Assembly (NCBI GenBank): GCA_030429205.1
Contig: JAUICZ010000001.1
Span: forward strand, 796,806 to 860,805
Reading direction: 5' to 3'
DNA: 64,000 bases
DNA from: Bacteroidia bacterium
GTDB taxonomy: Bacteria > Bacteroidota > Bacteroidia > Chitinophagales > Chitinophagaceae
The notes under the pieces: generated by a model
Database searches by the model: none
The model's input: only the letters and a program-made list of their open reading frames with translations
What the model was told of the DNA's origin: nothing
Translations under genes and position numbers: made by a program
Shown: one piece after another, positions 44,899 through 54,152 of the stretch
How positions within the stretch are numbered: position 1 is the first letter of the stretch
Layout: each line of letters opens with the position of its first letter

Positions 44899-45684
44899 TT
44901 ATTTGATGTTAACACCTGCAACAGCTGCTGTCTCTTTAATAGCAACAAATTGTTTACCGCTAACAGTTGGTGTTTTGTATGTAAATGGTACAACCTCAAG
45001 ATATGCAGAGTTGTCAGTTACATTAGTAAGACCGCTTAATTCAGATGCGGGGATAACACCTTTAGAAGGGGCTGGATTACCGTCGTAGTGCTTGATGATA
45101 GTTGTGCTTCCCGTAATTAATACAAGGTACACAGAGTCTGCACCTGTTACTTTAGAACCTAAGTCAATCTCAAGGTCTTTCGACTTGTCGATTTCTGTTG
45201 GCAGTGTACCGCTATATCCGGGGAAAGAACCTGAATGCGTATAGTTGATAGAAGGAATGCCGTTACCACCTGTTACTTTCCAATTTACGCCGTTGCTAAA
45301 ACCAAGATCTGTTTTGGTAGCATCGCTGGTGTAGCTGTTGTTTGATTGTTTGTCGAATGTGTTACTGTTTACTGATACAGTACCTGCATCTACGATATTA
45401 CCGGAACCATTGTTGTTGTCGTAGAATGTAGCAACACCTATTTGAGAGCTGATCTTTGTTTGACCGATAACAGGTACTTCATAAGAAAAGTCCATTTTTA
45501 CAGCAGCCATAACACCATAGAAGTTGCCAACGCTTGGTGTTACAGGTGTTGGAGATGTTGGTGTTGTATTGGTTGGTGTATTTGTGGTAGGTGTTGTAGT
45601 AGTGGTAGTTTTATCGCAAGACGATATGCTAAGTATTATAGCCCCCGCCGGTACGATCATTTTGAATAGATTTTTCATTTTCAT
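44899..45684 (-). CDS. Lipoprotein of unknown function with Thr/Pro linker
   Basis: Not recognised. The ATG at 45684 (or 45678) gives a lipoprotein of about 260 residues: signal MKMKNLFKMIVPAGAIILSISSC, then a low-complexity linker of about 35 Thr, Pro, Asn and Ser residues, then a beta-rich domain. An upstream ATG at 45762 would put 26 unlikely residues before the signal. The linker suggests surface display. It shares the terminator of rng and is a single gene. Confidence 0.78.
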   Translation of the reverse strand: MKMKNLFKMIVPAGAIILSISSCDKTTTTTTPTTNTPTNTTPTSPTPVTPSVGNFYGVMAAVKMDFSYEVPVIGQTKISSQIGVATFYDNNNGSGNIVDAGTVSVNSNTFDKQSNNSYTSDATKTDLGFSNGVNWKVTGGNGIPSINYTHSGSFPGYSGTLPTEIDKSKDLEIDLGSKVTGADSVYLVLITGSTTIIKHYDGNPAPSKGVIPASELSGLTNVTDNSAYLEVVPFTYKTPTVSGKQFVAIKETAAVAGVNIK

Positions 45685-45812
45685 AAATTTTCTGTGAACA
45701 AAATTGTAATCAATCGCTTGTTGATACAAAAGTACCTTCACATACAGGCGAAATGCATACAACCATAAGGGTATTTTTATATCCGTGCCAGTACGGATGT
45801 ATCAAGGGTGGA

Positions 45813-46457
45813 TTATATCAAACCGTTTTCCATAGCGTATTTCAGAAGGCCTACTATGGTTTTGTTTTGTGTTTTACGCAGCATGTTTTTACGGTGGGTT
45901 TCTACTGTTCTTTCGCTGATAAATAGAATTTCTGCAATTTCTGCATTACTGTGTTCGTTGGCTACCAGTTTTAAAACTTCCAGCTCTCGTTCAGTAAGTT
46001 TAGGTTTTTCGGGCTCGTCCAGTTTTTTTTGCTGGTTCATCACCATGCTGGTCAGTTTTTCTGAAACTTCTGAAGAAAAGTACATTTTGCCTGCCTTTAC
46101 CTGGTGTATTGCATCAATAAGCTCTTTATCGTTTACATTTTTCAATAAATAGCCGGATACACCCGCTTCTATCATTTCCATGATATGGGCAGCATCGTCG
46201 TACATAGATAGAGTGATGACACATACGGAAGGGTTGAGCTCTTTTATTTTTACGGTTAACTCAGGCCCTTTCATGCCGGGCATATTAATATCTACAATGG
46301 CTACATCAGGTTGCACCTTATTGAGTTCATCCAGCAGGCTTTGCCCGTTATCGTAAACTGCAACAACATCTATATCACTGTTTTTTTGCAACATGGCTTT
46401 TAAACCATCCAGCAAAATGTGGTGATCATCTGCAATTACAATTTTTATACTACCCAT
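45813..46457 (-). CDS. NarL/LuxR-type response regulator
   Basis: Two-component response regulator of 214 residues. The receiver domain shows VIADDHHILLDGL (acidic pocket), VAIVDINMPGMKG (phospho-acceptor D), and Thr and Lys in ITLSMYD and YLLKN. The LuxR-type helix-turn-helix is LTERELEVLKLVANEHSNAEIAEILFISERTVETHRKN, here split by a normal helix break. It likely activates transcription on phosphorylation. No histidine kinase is adjacent, so it is an orphan in this window. Confidence 0.94.
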   Translation of the reverse strand: MGSIKIVIADDHHILLDGLKAMLQKNSDIDVVAVYDNGQSLLDELNKVQPDVAIVDINMPGMKGPELTVKIKELNPSVCVITLSMYDDAAHIMEMIEAGVSGYLLKNVNDKELIDAIHQVKAGKMYFSSEVSEKLTSMVMNQQKKLDEPEKPKLTERELEVLKLVANEHSNAEIAEILFISERTVETHRKNMLRKTQNKTIVGLLKYAMENGLI

Positions 46458-46512
46458 GTGTTAACCCGTGACGGTTATAAATATAGTAAAAGAGTATGCA
46501 ATTATTAAGCCA

Positions 46513-49500
46513 CTATTGCTCGGCAACAACCAAACCTGAATAAATTCTGTTTAAAAAGCTATACACATCTGCCATTGATTTTACGTTGTCTACTTTCAAT
46601 AAAAAGTTTTTCCCAACTTGTTTCAAACGGGCATTGTTGAATTGTGTTTGAATTGCATTCATAATGTGGTTGAATGTGTCAGACTCGAAGTATGGTGAGT
46701 CAGGGTCGCTGACGAAATACAAACGAAGTGCATTGCTCTTCATAATCAATCTTTCGAAGCCAAGCTCTTTAGCAATCCAGCGGCAACGAATAGTTGTCAG
46801 TAACTCATGTACCTGTGGTGGTATTGGTCCGAAGCGGTCAATCAACTCTTCTTCAAACATTTTCAACTCTTCTTCTTCCTCCAGGTCGTCCAGTTGTGTA
46901 TATAGTGATAGTCTTTCTGTGATGCTATCTACATAGTCTTCAGGTATAAGTATAGGTAAGTCTGTATCTATATTACAATCACCTACATAATCTTTCTTAC
47001 GGTTCAACTCTTCTGCAAATACATCTTTAAAGTCGGTGCGCTTCAATTCGCGAATGGCCTCGTTCAATATCTTTTGATACATTTCAAAACCTATCTCTGC
47101 AATGAAACCGCTTTGTTCGCCGCCCAGTAAGTTTCCTGCTCCGCGTATATCCAAATCGCGCATAGCTATTTGGAAGCCACTGCCCAGCTCGTTGAATTGC
47201 TCCAGTGTTTCTAAACGTTTTCTGCTATCATTTGGCAGCGTGCTTTTAGGAGGTGCCATTAAATAACAAAATGCTTTTTTGTTGCTACGCCCAACACGTC
47301 CTCTTAATTGGTGCAGATCGCTCAACCCAAATTGATGCGCATTGTTGATGATGATGGTATTTGCATTAGGAATGTCTACACCACTTTCTACAATGTTTGT
47401 ACAGCACAATACATCATATTTATGATCGATGAAATCAAATAAGGTTTGTTCCAGCTTTTGCCCTTCCAGTTGCCCGTGAGCCATGCCAATTTCCAGATCC
47501 GGACATAGGTTTTTCAATATGGTCATCATCTCAGGCAAACTTTGTACACGGTTGTGTATGAAGTATACCTGTCCGCCACGCTCTGTTTCATAGTAAATAG
47601 CATCGCGTATGGCATATTCGTCAAATACCATTACTTCTGTTTGTACAGGTTGCCTGTTAGGTGGTGGTGTGTTGATGATGCTCAGGTCACGCGCATTCAT
47701 TAAAGAGAATTGCAGTGTACGAGGTATCGGCGTGGCTGTAAGAGTGAGGGTATCTACATTGGCTTTTAGCTCGCGTAGTTTTTCTTTTGCGGCTACACCA
47801 AATTTTTGTTCCTCGTCTATTATAAGTAGCCCCAGATCTTGAAACTTAACTTTTTTGCCCAGTAGTGCGTGTGTGCCTATGATGATGTCTATCTCTCCGG
47901 CTTCCAGTTTCTTTAAGGTCTCGGTTTTTTGCTTTTGAGTTTTAAAGCGGTTGATGTAATCGATATTACAAGGAAAGTCTGACAGACGTTCTTTAAAAGT
48001 TTGGTAGTGTTGGAAAGCCAGTATAGTAGTAGGTACCAAAATAGCAGCTTGCTTGCTATCTGCTACTGTTTTAAAAGCAGCACGTATAGCTATCTCTGTT
48101 TTACCAAAGCCCACATCTCCACACACCAATCTATCCATAGGGTTGGGTGCTTCCATATCGCGTTTTACATCGGCAGTGGCTTTACTTTGGTCGGGCGTAT
48201 CTTCATAAAAGAAAGATGCTTCCAGCTCTGTTTGTAAATAACTGTCCGGCGTATGTGCAAACCCTTCTGATGCTTTACGTTTTGCATAAAGCTTTATCAG
48301 GTCGGTAGCAATATCTTTTACCTGCTTTTTGGTTTTGTTCTTCAGCTTCTGCCATGCCTCACTACCCAGCTTATTCACCTTAGGCTGTGTGCCCTCTTTA
48401 CCGGTGTACTTGCTTATTTTATGCAGCGAGTTGATGTTGACATACAGCACGTCATTATCGCGATAGATGATACGAACGGCCTCTTGCATATTCCCATTCA
48501 CCTCAATCTTCTGCAAGCCGCTGTATTTACCTACTCCGTGATCTATGTGTGTTACATAATCTCCGGGTTGCAGCTCGCGCAGGGCACGCATGGTAAGCGC
48601 TTTGCCTTTTGTATATGCCTGCTTTACCTTGTACTTATGATAACGTTGAAATATCTGGTGGTCGGTATAACAAAGTACTTTCTTTTCATGGTCGATAAAA
48701 CCATGACTGATGGCACGTGGTATAGGTACAAAGTTGATGCTGGCATTCAGATCTTCGAAAATGCTGCGTAACCTTTCTGTCTGCCTGGGGTTCTCCGCAA
48801 AAATATATGGCGTGTATTGTTCTGCCATGCGTTTTTGCAGATCGCTGATCAAAAGGTCAAACTGGCGATTGAAGACAGGCTGTTCGTCCGTTGCAAACTG
48901 TAAGCTCGCAGTCAGCTCATCGCCTGTTAGTTTTTCCAGCGAGTTGTTGTACCACTCCAGTAAGTGGCGCTGTTGTAATTTTTCTTTTACATCCTCTGCA
49001 GCTTCAAAATCATCTTTGGTCAACTTTTTTAACCATGCTTCTTCATGATCTACCGCAACATCGCTCAGTTCAATTACTTCAGGCAGTTCATCCTCCATTT
49101 TACCTAAACGGCCGATGGTAAAGTCAAAATCTTTTGCCCATATTACCGTGTTTTCCGGCAGGTAATCAAACAGAGATATCTTTTCTTGAGTTTCGAAGTT
49201 GGTTTCTATATTAGGCAGGATGGAAACCTGCAATAGCTTTCTTTCTGATAGTTGCGTTTCAGGGTTGAATATGCGTATGCTGTCTACCTCATTACCGAAC
49301 AGCTCTATACGGTATGGATGTTCGTTACCAAAAGAGTAGATGTCTAATATGCCTCCACGCATCGCAAACTGGCCGGGTTCATATACAAAGTCTTCTTTTT
49401 TGAAGCCCAGCTCTACAAACCTTTTGATCACATCATCTACATCCAGCTGTTCACTCACCTTAATGCTCACCATGTTGCCCGATAGTGTATTCGGGTTCAC

Positions 49501-49905
49501 CACCTTCTCAAACAAAGCCTCCGGGTAGGTAACCAATACCTTTTTATGGCTTTCTTTTTTACTGAATTTGGTAAGCGCTTCTGTACGTAGCATTACATGG
49601 CTGCTGTTCAGATCATTGAAACTTCCTTCTTTTTTAAATGAGTCAGGAAAGAAACAAATATCCAGTGCCTGTGTCAGGTTCTCTATATCATTATGGAAAT
49701 AAGCAGCCTCTTCTTTATCGTTGAGGATGAACACATGATTGGTGTCGCCGAGTTGCCAAACGGCAGTTGCAATGAAATTAATTGCTGCCCCCCTCAGGTT
49801 CTTGAGTTGTACACGAACCTTGGGTTCGGACAAAGAGGTGCTACCCGCAATTTCTTTAATGCGGTAATCATTCTTGTATTGTTCTTGCAGCACCTGCAAA
49901 TTCAT
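46513..49905 (-). CDS. mfd: Transcription-repair coupling factor
   Basis: Removes stalled RNA polymerase from DNA lesions and recruits UvrA. I choose the ATG at 49905 (MNLQVLQEQY, 1130 residues); the upstream ATG at 49926 lies beyond the -7 box. The UvrB-like N-terminal region, the RNA-polymerase interaction domain (DYVTHIDHGVGKYSGL) and the RecG-like motor are present. The motor has Walker A GDVGFGKTEIA, the DEEQ box and TATPIPRTLQFS. The TRCF C-terminal domain ends the protein. The length is normal. Confidence 0.96.
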   Translation of the reverse strand: MNLQVLQEQYKNDYRIKEIAGSTSLSEPKVRVQLKNLRGAAINFIATAVWQLGDTNHVFILNDKEEAAYFHNDIENLTQALDICFFPDSFKKEGSFNDLNSSHVMLRTEALTKFSKKESHKKVLVTYPEALFEKVVNPNTLSGNMVSIKVSEQLDVDDVIKRFVELGFKKEDFVYEPGQFAMRGGILDIYSFGNEHPYRIELFGNEVDSIRIFNPETQLSERKLLQVSILPNIETNFETQEKISLFDYLPENTVIWAKDFDFTIGRLGKMEDELPEVIELSDVAVDHEEAWLKKLTKDDFEAAEDVKEKLQQRHLLEWYNNSLEKLTGDELTASLQFATDEQPVFNRQFDLLISDLQKRMAEQYTPYIFAENPRQTERLRSIFEDLNASINFVPIPRAISHGFIDHEKKVLCYTDHQIFQRYHKYKVKQAYTKGKALTMRALRELQPGDYVTHIDHGVGKYSGLQKIEVNGNMQEAVRIIYRDNDVLYVNINSLHKISKYTGKEGTQPKVNKLGSEAWQKLKNKTKKQVKDIATDLIKLYAKRKASEGFAHTPDSYLQTELEASFFYEDTPDQSKATADVKRDMEAPNPMDRLVCGDVGFGKTEIAIRAAFKTVADSKQAAILVPTTILAFQHYQTFKERLSDFPCNIDYINRFKTQKQKTETLKKLEAGEIDIIIGTHALLGKKVKFQDLGLLIIDEEQKFGVAAKEKLRELKANVDTLTLTATPIPRTLQFSLMNARDLSIINTPPPNRQPVQTEVMVFDEYAIRDAIYYETERGGQVYFIHNRVQSLPEMMTILKNLCPDLEIGMAHGQLEGQKLEQTLFDFIDHKYDVLCCTNIVESGVDIPNANTIIINNAHQFGLSDLHQLRGRVGRSNKKAFCYLMAPPKSTLPNDSRKRLETLEQFNELGSGFQIAMRDLDIRGAGNLLGGEQSGFIAEIGFEMYQKILNEAIRELKRTDFKDVFAEELNRKKDYVGDCNIDTDLPILIPEDYVDSITERLSLYTQLDDLEEEEELKMFEEELIDRFGPIPPQVHELLTTIRCRWIAKELGFERLIMKSNALRLYFVSDPDSPYFESDTFNHIMNAIQTQFNNARLKQVGKNFLLKVDNVKSMADVYSFLNRIYSGLVVAEQ

Positions 49906-49912
49906 CGGGCTG

Positions 49913-49920
49913 CAAAAATA
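49913..49920 (-). promoter_or_regulatory. -7 box of mfd
   Basis: TATTTTTG on the minus strand ends 7 bases before the ATG at 49905, so the transcript should begin at or very near the start codon. No clear -33 element. Confidence 0.4.
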
Positions 49921-50080
49921 AGGCAAACTATTCTTATAAAACGGATGATCTTTCTTACCTAAATATTAAATGGAGGTAAAGAAATATGTCATACTAATGC
50001 AATAATTATTATATGGGTGCGTTTATTAATATAGTATTACCCGTTGCGTACACCCTACTAAACACTACCTGCTATTATTA

Positions 50081-50644
50081 TTAGCCTTTCTTCTTTTGTG
50101 TGCTAATGGCCTCTACAAACCATAAATACTCATTCACGTATTTGTCCAGGTTTTTAGCCATGATCTCGTTTTGAGGTTCACCTGCCTCATTTAGAGAGTC
50201 TTTCAGCTCGGGAACTAGCAGTTTGTAAGGCATTGGGAAGGCTCCAATAGCCAAAACAAGATCTTGAAGTTTATGAGATGCATTGACACCACCCAACCTG
50301 CCGGCAGACGCAGCACATATGCCAATAGGCTTTTTAGCCCATTCGCCGGTAAAGTAGTCTACAGCATTTTTAAGTGCACCACTGTAGCTTCCATTATACT
50401 CGGGAGATACGAATATGATACCATCAGCTTCGTTCAATGCGTTGCTGATGGTTACTAAATTCTGTGGTGGGTTGTCCATAAACTTCAACCTTTTTTCCAT
50501 AACGGGTAGGTTGTAGTCTTTTATATCTATAAGTGTAACGGTTGCTTTTCCGCTATTGGTCAGTGCGTTTTCTAAAGCTTTGGCAGCTCTGATGCTAAGT
50601 CTGCCTTCGCGAATAGCACCGTATAGTATGGTTATTTTATACAT
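50081..50644 (-). CDS. NADPH-dependent FMN reductase family protein
   Basis: Flavodoxin-fold flavin reductase or azoreductase-like enzyme of 187 residues. The phosphate-binding loop for FMN is LYGAIREGRLSIRAA, VSPEYNGSYSGALKNAVDY is the family signature, and SAGRLGGVNASHKLQ binds the isoalloxazine side. The physiological acceptor is unknown. A TAACTTTG -7 box lies at 50676-50669 on the minus strand, about 25 bases before the ATG. It is divergent from the small lipoprotein at 50692. Confidence 0.9.
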   Translation of the reverse strand: MYKITILYGAIREGRLSIRAAKALENALTNSGKATVTLIDIKDYNLPVMEKRLKFMDNPPQNLVTISNALNEADGIIFVSPEYNGSYSGALKNAVDYFTGEWAKKPIGICAASAGRLGGVNASHKLQDLVLAIGAFPMPYKLLVPELKDSLNEAGEPQNEIMAKNLDKYVNEYLWFVEAISTQKKKG

Positions 50645-50691
50645 AAACTGTAACTTAAGTCTTCATAGCAAAGTTATCTATAATGCATACA

Positions 50692-50958
50692 ATGAAAAAG
50701 TTATTGGTATTAATAGCCTCAATTATGGTATTTACTGCTTGTGAGAACACTTGGGATGGTGAAGCTCGTGATATGTTTGTGCAGGGCTGTATTAACTCTG
50801 CCAAAAAGAAGAACATGAGCGAAGCCTACGCACAGGCTATGTGCGATTGTCGCTTAGAGGTGATGATGGATATGTACCCTAACTTTTCTAAAGCTATGGA
50901 GAACCTGGATAAGGTGATGAATGACACCTCTTTCCTGAAGTGTGAACCTGCACATTAA
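50692..50958 (+). CDS. Small cysteine-containing lipoprotein
   Basis: The 88-residue protein starting at the ATG at 50692 has a lipobox (MVFTAC). Beyond the lipidated Cys, the mature part has four more cysteines in QGCINSAKK, AMCDCRLEVM and FLKCEPAH, enough for two disulfides. The helical pattern and spacing resemble other small Bacteroidota lipoproteins of unknown role. Its stop codon overlaps by four bases the convergent dehydrogenase gene. Confidence 0.75.
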   Translation: MKKLLVLIASIMVFTACENTWDGEARDMFVQGCINSAKKKNMSEAYAQAMCDCRLEVMMDMYPNFSKAMENLDKVMNDTSFLKCEPAH

Positions 50959-52127
50959 GACATGAACTTGCTGCCGTTTGCAGCAGCCTTTCTGAGCAAT
51001 GCGCTGGCACGGTAACGGTCTTCGTGATACTCGTTATACAAACCGTCTAAGATGTTCAGCACTTTGTCAGCACCCCATTCGTCGCACCAAACTAATAAGC
51101 CTTTAGGGTAGTTTACTCCTTTGGTCATGGCCAGCTCCAGATCTTCTGCTGATGCTATGTTTAAGTGCAAAGCATCTACAGCCTCGTTAATGAGCATCAC
51201 CACTACACGCGCTACAATATTGTTGGCTAATACGGTATCTTTATTCGGCTCCGGTTGTGCAGCACCTTCCGCATAGTTAAAGAACCCTCTGCCTGTTTTA
51301 CGGCCCAACCAACCGGCCTCCAACAAACGTTTTTGAGAGAACGATGGTTTGTAACGCGGATCATAAAAGAAAGATTCAAATACGGTTTCTGTAACCACAT
51401 AGTTCACATCATGCCCTATATAGTCTGTCAAAGTAAAAGGCCCCATACGGAAACCGCCTGCCTCTGTCATTGCCCAATCGATAGTAGCAGCATCAGCAAT
51501 GCCTTCTTCCATCATACGGATGGCCTCGCCATAAAACGGGCGCGCCACACGGTTCACAATAAAGCCCGGAGTGTCTTTAGCTATTACCGGTACTTTCTTC
51601 CAGCTACTCATCAGCGCCTTACATTCCTGTACAATAGCATCGTCGCTTTGTACGGCTGGTACTACCTCTACCAATGCCATCAGCGGAGCAGGGTTAAAGA
51701 AGTGCAGACCCAATACACGCTCTGCCTTATTACAGGCAGCAGCTATAGACGTAACCGATAAAGAAGAAGTGTTGGTAGCGATGACACAATCATCACTTAC
51801 TATAGCTTCTACATCGGCAAAAACTTTTTTCTTGATGTCGAGGTTTTCGATGATCGCCTCTATGATCAATGAGCAGTCTTCTAAAGCTGACAAGTTAGCA
51901 GCATAAATAATTTTAGAAGTGATACTTTCAACAGACTCTATCTTGCCTTTTTCTACCAGGCGGTTCAGTATTTTCTCCAGTTTATCTTTTGAATTGCCTA
52001 ATGCAACTGCATTAGTATCGTACACTACTACATTGTGCCCTGCCATAGCTGCTACCTGTGCAATGCCGCTACCCATAGCACCAGCACCTATAATACCTAC
52101 TATACTGTCTGTTGAAAATCTGCTCAT
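50955..52127 (-). CDS. 3-hydroxyacyl-CoA (3-hydroxybutyryl-CoA) dehydrogenase
   Basis: NAD-dependent enzyme of fatty-acid or butyryl-CoA metabolism. The 390-residue protein has an N-terminal Rossmann fold with GIIGAGAMGSGIAQVAA and the catalytic HFFNPAPLM. The C-terminal 3HCDH domain contains GFIVNRVARPFYGEAIRM and DYIGHDVN. A second, shorter 3HCDH-like segment (residues about 290-385) follows, as in larger single-chain forms. It is downstream of the SIR2 gene on the same strand, 47 bases away. A near-consensus TATTTTCG box upstream suggests its own promoter. Confidence 0.92.
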   Translation of the reverse strand: MSRFSTDSIVGIIGAGAMGSGIAQVAAMAGHNVVVYDTNAVALGNSKDKLEKILNRLVEKGKIESVESITSKIIYAANLSALEDCSLIIEAIIENLDIKKKVFADVEAIVSDDCVIATNTSSLSVTSIAAACNKAERVLGLHFFNPAPLMALVEVVPAVQSDDAIVQECKALMSSWKKVPVIAKDTPGFIVNRVARPFYGEAIRMMEEGIADAATIDWAMTEAGGFRMGPFTLTDYIGHDVNYVVTETVFESFFYDPRYKPSFSQKRLLEAGWLGRKTGRGFFNYAEGAAQPEPNKDTVLANNIVARVVVMLINEAVDALHLNIASAEDLELAMTKGVNYPKGLLVWCDEWGADKVLNILDGLYNEYHEDRYRASALLRKAAANGSKFMS

Positions 52128-52174
52128 GGTTGCGAAAATAGGGATTTTATACGCTGTAAGGAAGTATTACGGAG

Positions 52175-53830
52175 CTATGCTTCAGAGTATTTTTCCTTCA
52201 ATTGTATGTACCTCTCATCTTTTCTTAAGTGCTCCCAGTCTTTATCTTCTGCAATATGTGTAAAGGTCATTTCCTTTTTTTCTAATACCTCTTCTAATAT
52301 CTTAAATGCAATTTCTTTTTCATTTTTTAACGCATATACACATGATAGATTATATTTAGATGCTCCATATTTAACAGCAGTCTCAGAAATTTTTAACGCT
52401 TGATCTAATAGTTTTGGGTTATTATTATTTTTATAATAAAGTGAAACTATTGCGCTTGCCAAATTTGAATAAGCGATTTTGTAGTCTTGTTTTATTTCGA
52501 TAGCTTTTTCATACTTCTTAATACTTTCTTTTAATAAAGGTTCCCCTTCTTTTTTTTGTAATCTATTACCCAACTCTTTAAGTGCTACACCCCAATTATT
52601 ATAAACCATATGTCTAGTATGGTTTAGCTCAGCAGCTTTTTTATATTTCTCAATACTTTCTCTTAATAAAGAGTTGCCATCTTCATTACGTGTTCTTTCA
52701 CCTTTTTCACTAAGCGCAATTCCCCAAGTGTTATATCCTGAGCTTAATAAGTCTTTAAGTTCATCATTATTAGTAGAATACTTTTTTTCAATATCAATTA
52801 GTTTGTTGTAGTCTCCTTTTACTATTGCAGTATGTAATTCAAGTTTAATGTTGTCTATTTTTATATCGTCTTTTGCTTCAGGTATATTATCTTGCCGTTC
52901 GTAAGTACTTATAGCATCTTCGACCCATTTTTTAGTTACTTCAAACCGTTGGGTAGTATCTTCTTCAAACTTGATATCTACAAGGTTTTCATGAATTTTT
53001 TTCATGTGTGAAAAAGGATGTGCAATAAAAGTAGGCTCACCTACTTCTAGCTTTGTGTGTAACTTAACAAAAAAACTATCTGCATCATGGCCTTTTATAC
53101 AGAATGCATTGAATGAGGGATCTTTTAAAATATTAGTTACATTTCGTGGTGGTTCATTGTCTCTATAAGAGATCCAATATAAATTACTTTCAAATTTTCG
53201 TAATCCAATGATATACTCAAAAACTGGATCGGTTGCACCGTATCCTGCTACTATCCATGGTCTGTCTTCTAGTCGTTTTATTGAGTCAACTACTAGGTCT
53301 TTTACCTCCTTAAATTCATCTTCAGTATTTATCAGGTTGAACCCATCGTATCTACCATGTAAGTAAACAACACCAGGTGCTTCAAATTTTGCAGTAGTTA
53401 ATTCTTTCAACATCGCTATGTCGTAGGTTGCAGGGAATAGACTATATAATGCTAACGCCCTAAGAATTAGGTTATCAAAGTTTACAGTCAATATATAATC
53501 GATATAACCAGCCTCCATCAATTTAGCCAAGTATATATGGGCTGCATTTATTTTTGATTCGTCTATGTATTTTTTGAATAACTCTTTGCGTTGCTTTACT
53601 GTTAAGCAACTCATTAATTCGTAATAATTTGCTTGTTCTTCTTTTTTCAGATCATCTATATCTGGTGAATCAGCATATAGGTCAAGTATATCTTTTATGA
53701 CATCTTTAGCTAATGGAACATTTCCTGTTACAGAAGCTCCTGCACCTAAGAATACAATTGCACCCTTCCCTGAATCTTCTTTTTCTTTTTTTAGTCTATA
53801 TGCTAAGTGCCTAATTTCTTTTTCTCTCAT
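52175..53830 (-). CDS. SIR2-like NADase candidate fused to TPR repeats
   Basis: The 551-residue protein has an N-terminal SIR2 domain (residues about 20-260): VFLGAGASVTGNVPLAKD (GAGxS loop), LTVNFDNLI with N117, VVYLHGRYDG with H158, and WIVAGYGATDPVF. The Asn and His match the catalytic pair of defence SIR2 NADases. The zinc ribbon of deacetylase sirtuins is absent. The C-terminal half (about 345-525) has TPR-like repeats with IEKYKKAAELNHTRHMVYNNWG and IKKYEKAIEIKQDYKIAYSNLA. The DNA is markedly AT-rich and the flanks are housekeeping genes. A single-gene anti-phage effector is the leading inference; no activity is proven. Confidence 0.82.
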   Translation of the reverse strand: MREKEIRHLAYRLKKEKEDSGKGAIVFLGAGASVTGNVPLAKDVIKDILDLYADSPDIDDLKKEEQANYYELMSCLTVKQRKELFKKYIDESKINAAHIYLAKLMEAGYIDYILTVNFDNLILRALALYSLFPATYDIAMLKELTTAKFEAPGVVYLHGRYDGFNLINTEDEFKEVKDLVVDSIKRLEDRPWIVAGYGATDPVFEYIIGLRKFESNLYWISYRDNEPPRNVTNILKDPSFNAFCIKGHDADSFFVKLHTKLEVGEPTFIAHPFSHMKKIHENLVDIKFEEDTTQRFEVTKKWVEDAISTYERQDNIPEAKDDIKIDNIKLELHTAIVKGDYNKLIDIEKKYSTNNDELKDLLSSGYNTWGIALSEKGERTRNEDGNSLLRESIEKYKKAAELNHTRHMVYNNWGVALKELGNRLQKKEGEPLLKESIKKYEKAIEIKQDYKIAYSNLASAIVSLYYKNNNNPKLLDQALKISETAVKYGASKYNLSCVYALKNEKEIAFKILEEVLEKKEMTFTHIAEDKDWEHLRKDERYIQLKEKYSEA

Positions 53831-54152
53831 ATCCAGTTAGTTGCCTACAAAATACTGATGTTTATTATTGCAAAACAGGGTGAAATCACCCTATACCTTA
53901 TCATATCCATGACACTCCACAAACAATTCTGTGACAGTATTTTTACATACTAAAGACATTAAATTTTGTGCTGTAATTTAATACGGTGACAGTCTGTGTA
54001 AGTCGTTGACTAACAGTGTTTAATAGCGCTGTTTCAATATCCCCCTTTCTCTGCCCCCAACTTTTTTCGTTGTAGATACTGTACTAGTGTGTGTGCACAG
54101 AAATGTGCCCTACTCAAGCTATTTATTAACTATTTAAAACCAAACAAAGGTT
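53831..54152. other. Intergenic region between the SIR2 and T9SS genes
   Basis: A 322-base divergent spacer. It holds a short palindrome, AGGGTGAAATCACCCT (53877-53892), 47 bases upstream of the SIR2 start. Otherwise it has no gene, tRNA or direct repeat that I can see. No canonical promoter match for either flank was found; a CAGTATTTTG on the SIR2 strand is one base short of the -7 spacing. Confidence 0.5.

Noticed and set aside
45813-46457. Two-component pair with a nearby kinase
   Set aside because: No histidine kinase gene is adjacent; the only kinase candidate is the partial protein at the left edge, far away.
53831-54152. Attachment site or direct repeats flanking the SIR2 gene
   Set aside because: I compared the spacer with the 52128-52174 side and found no matching direct repeat and no tRNA, so site-specific insertion is not supported.
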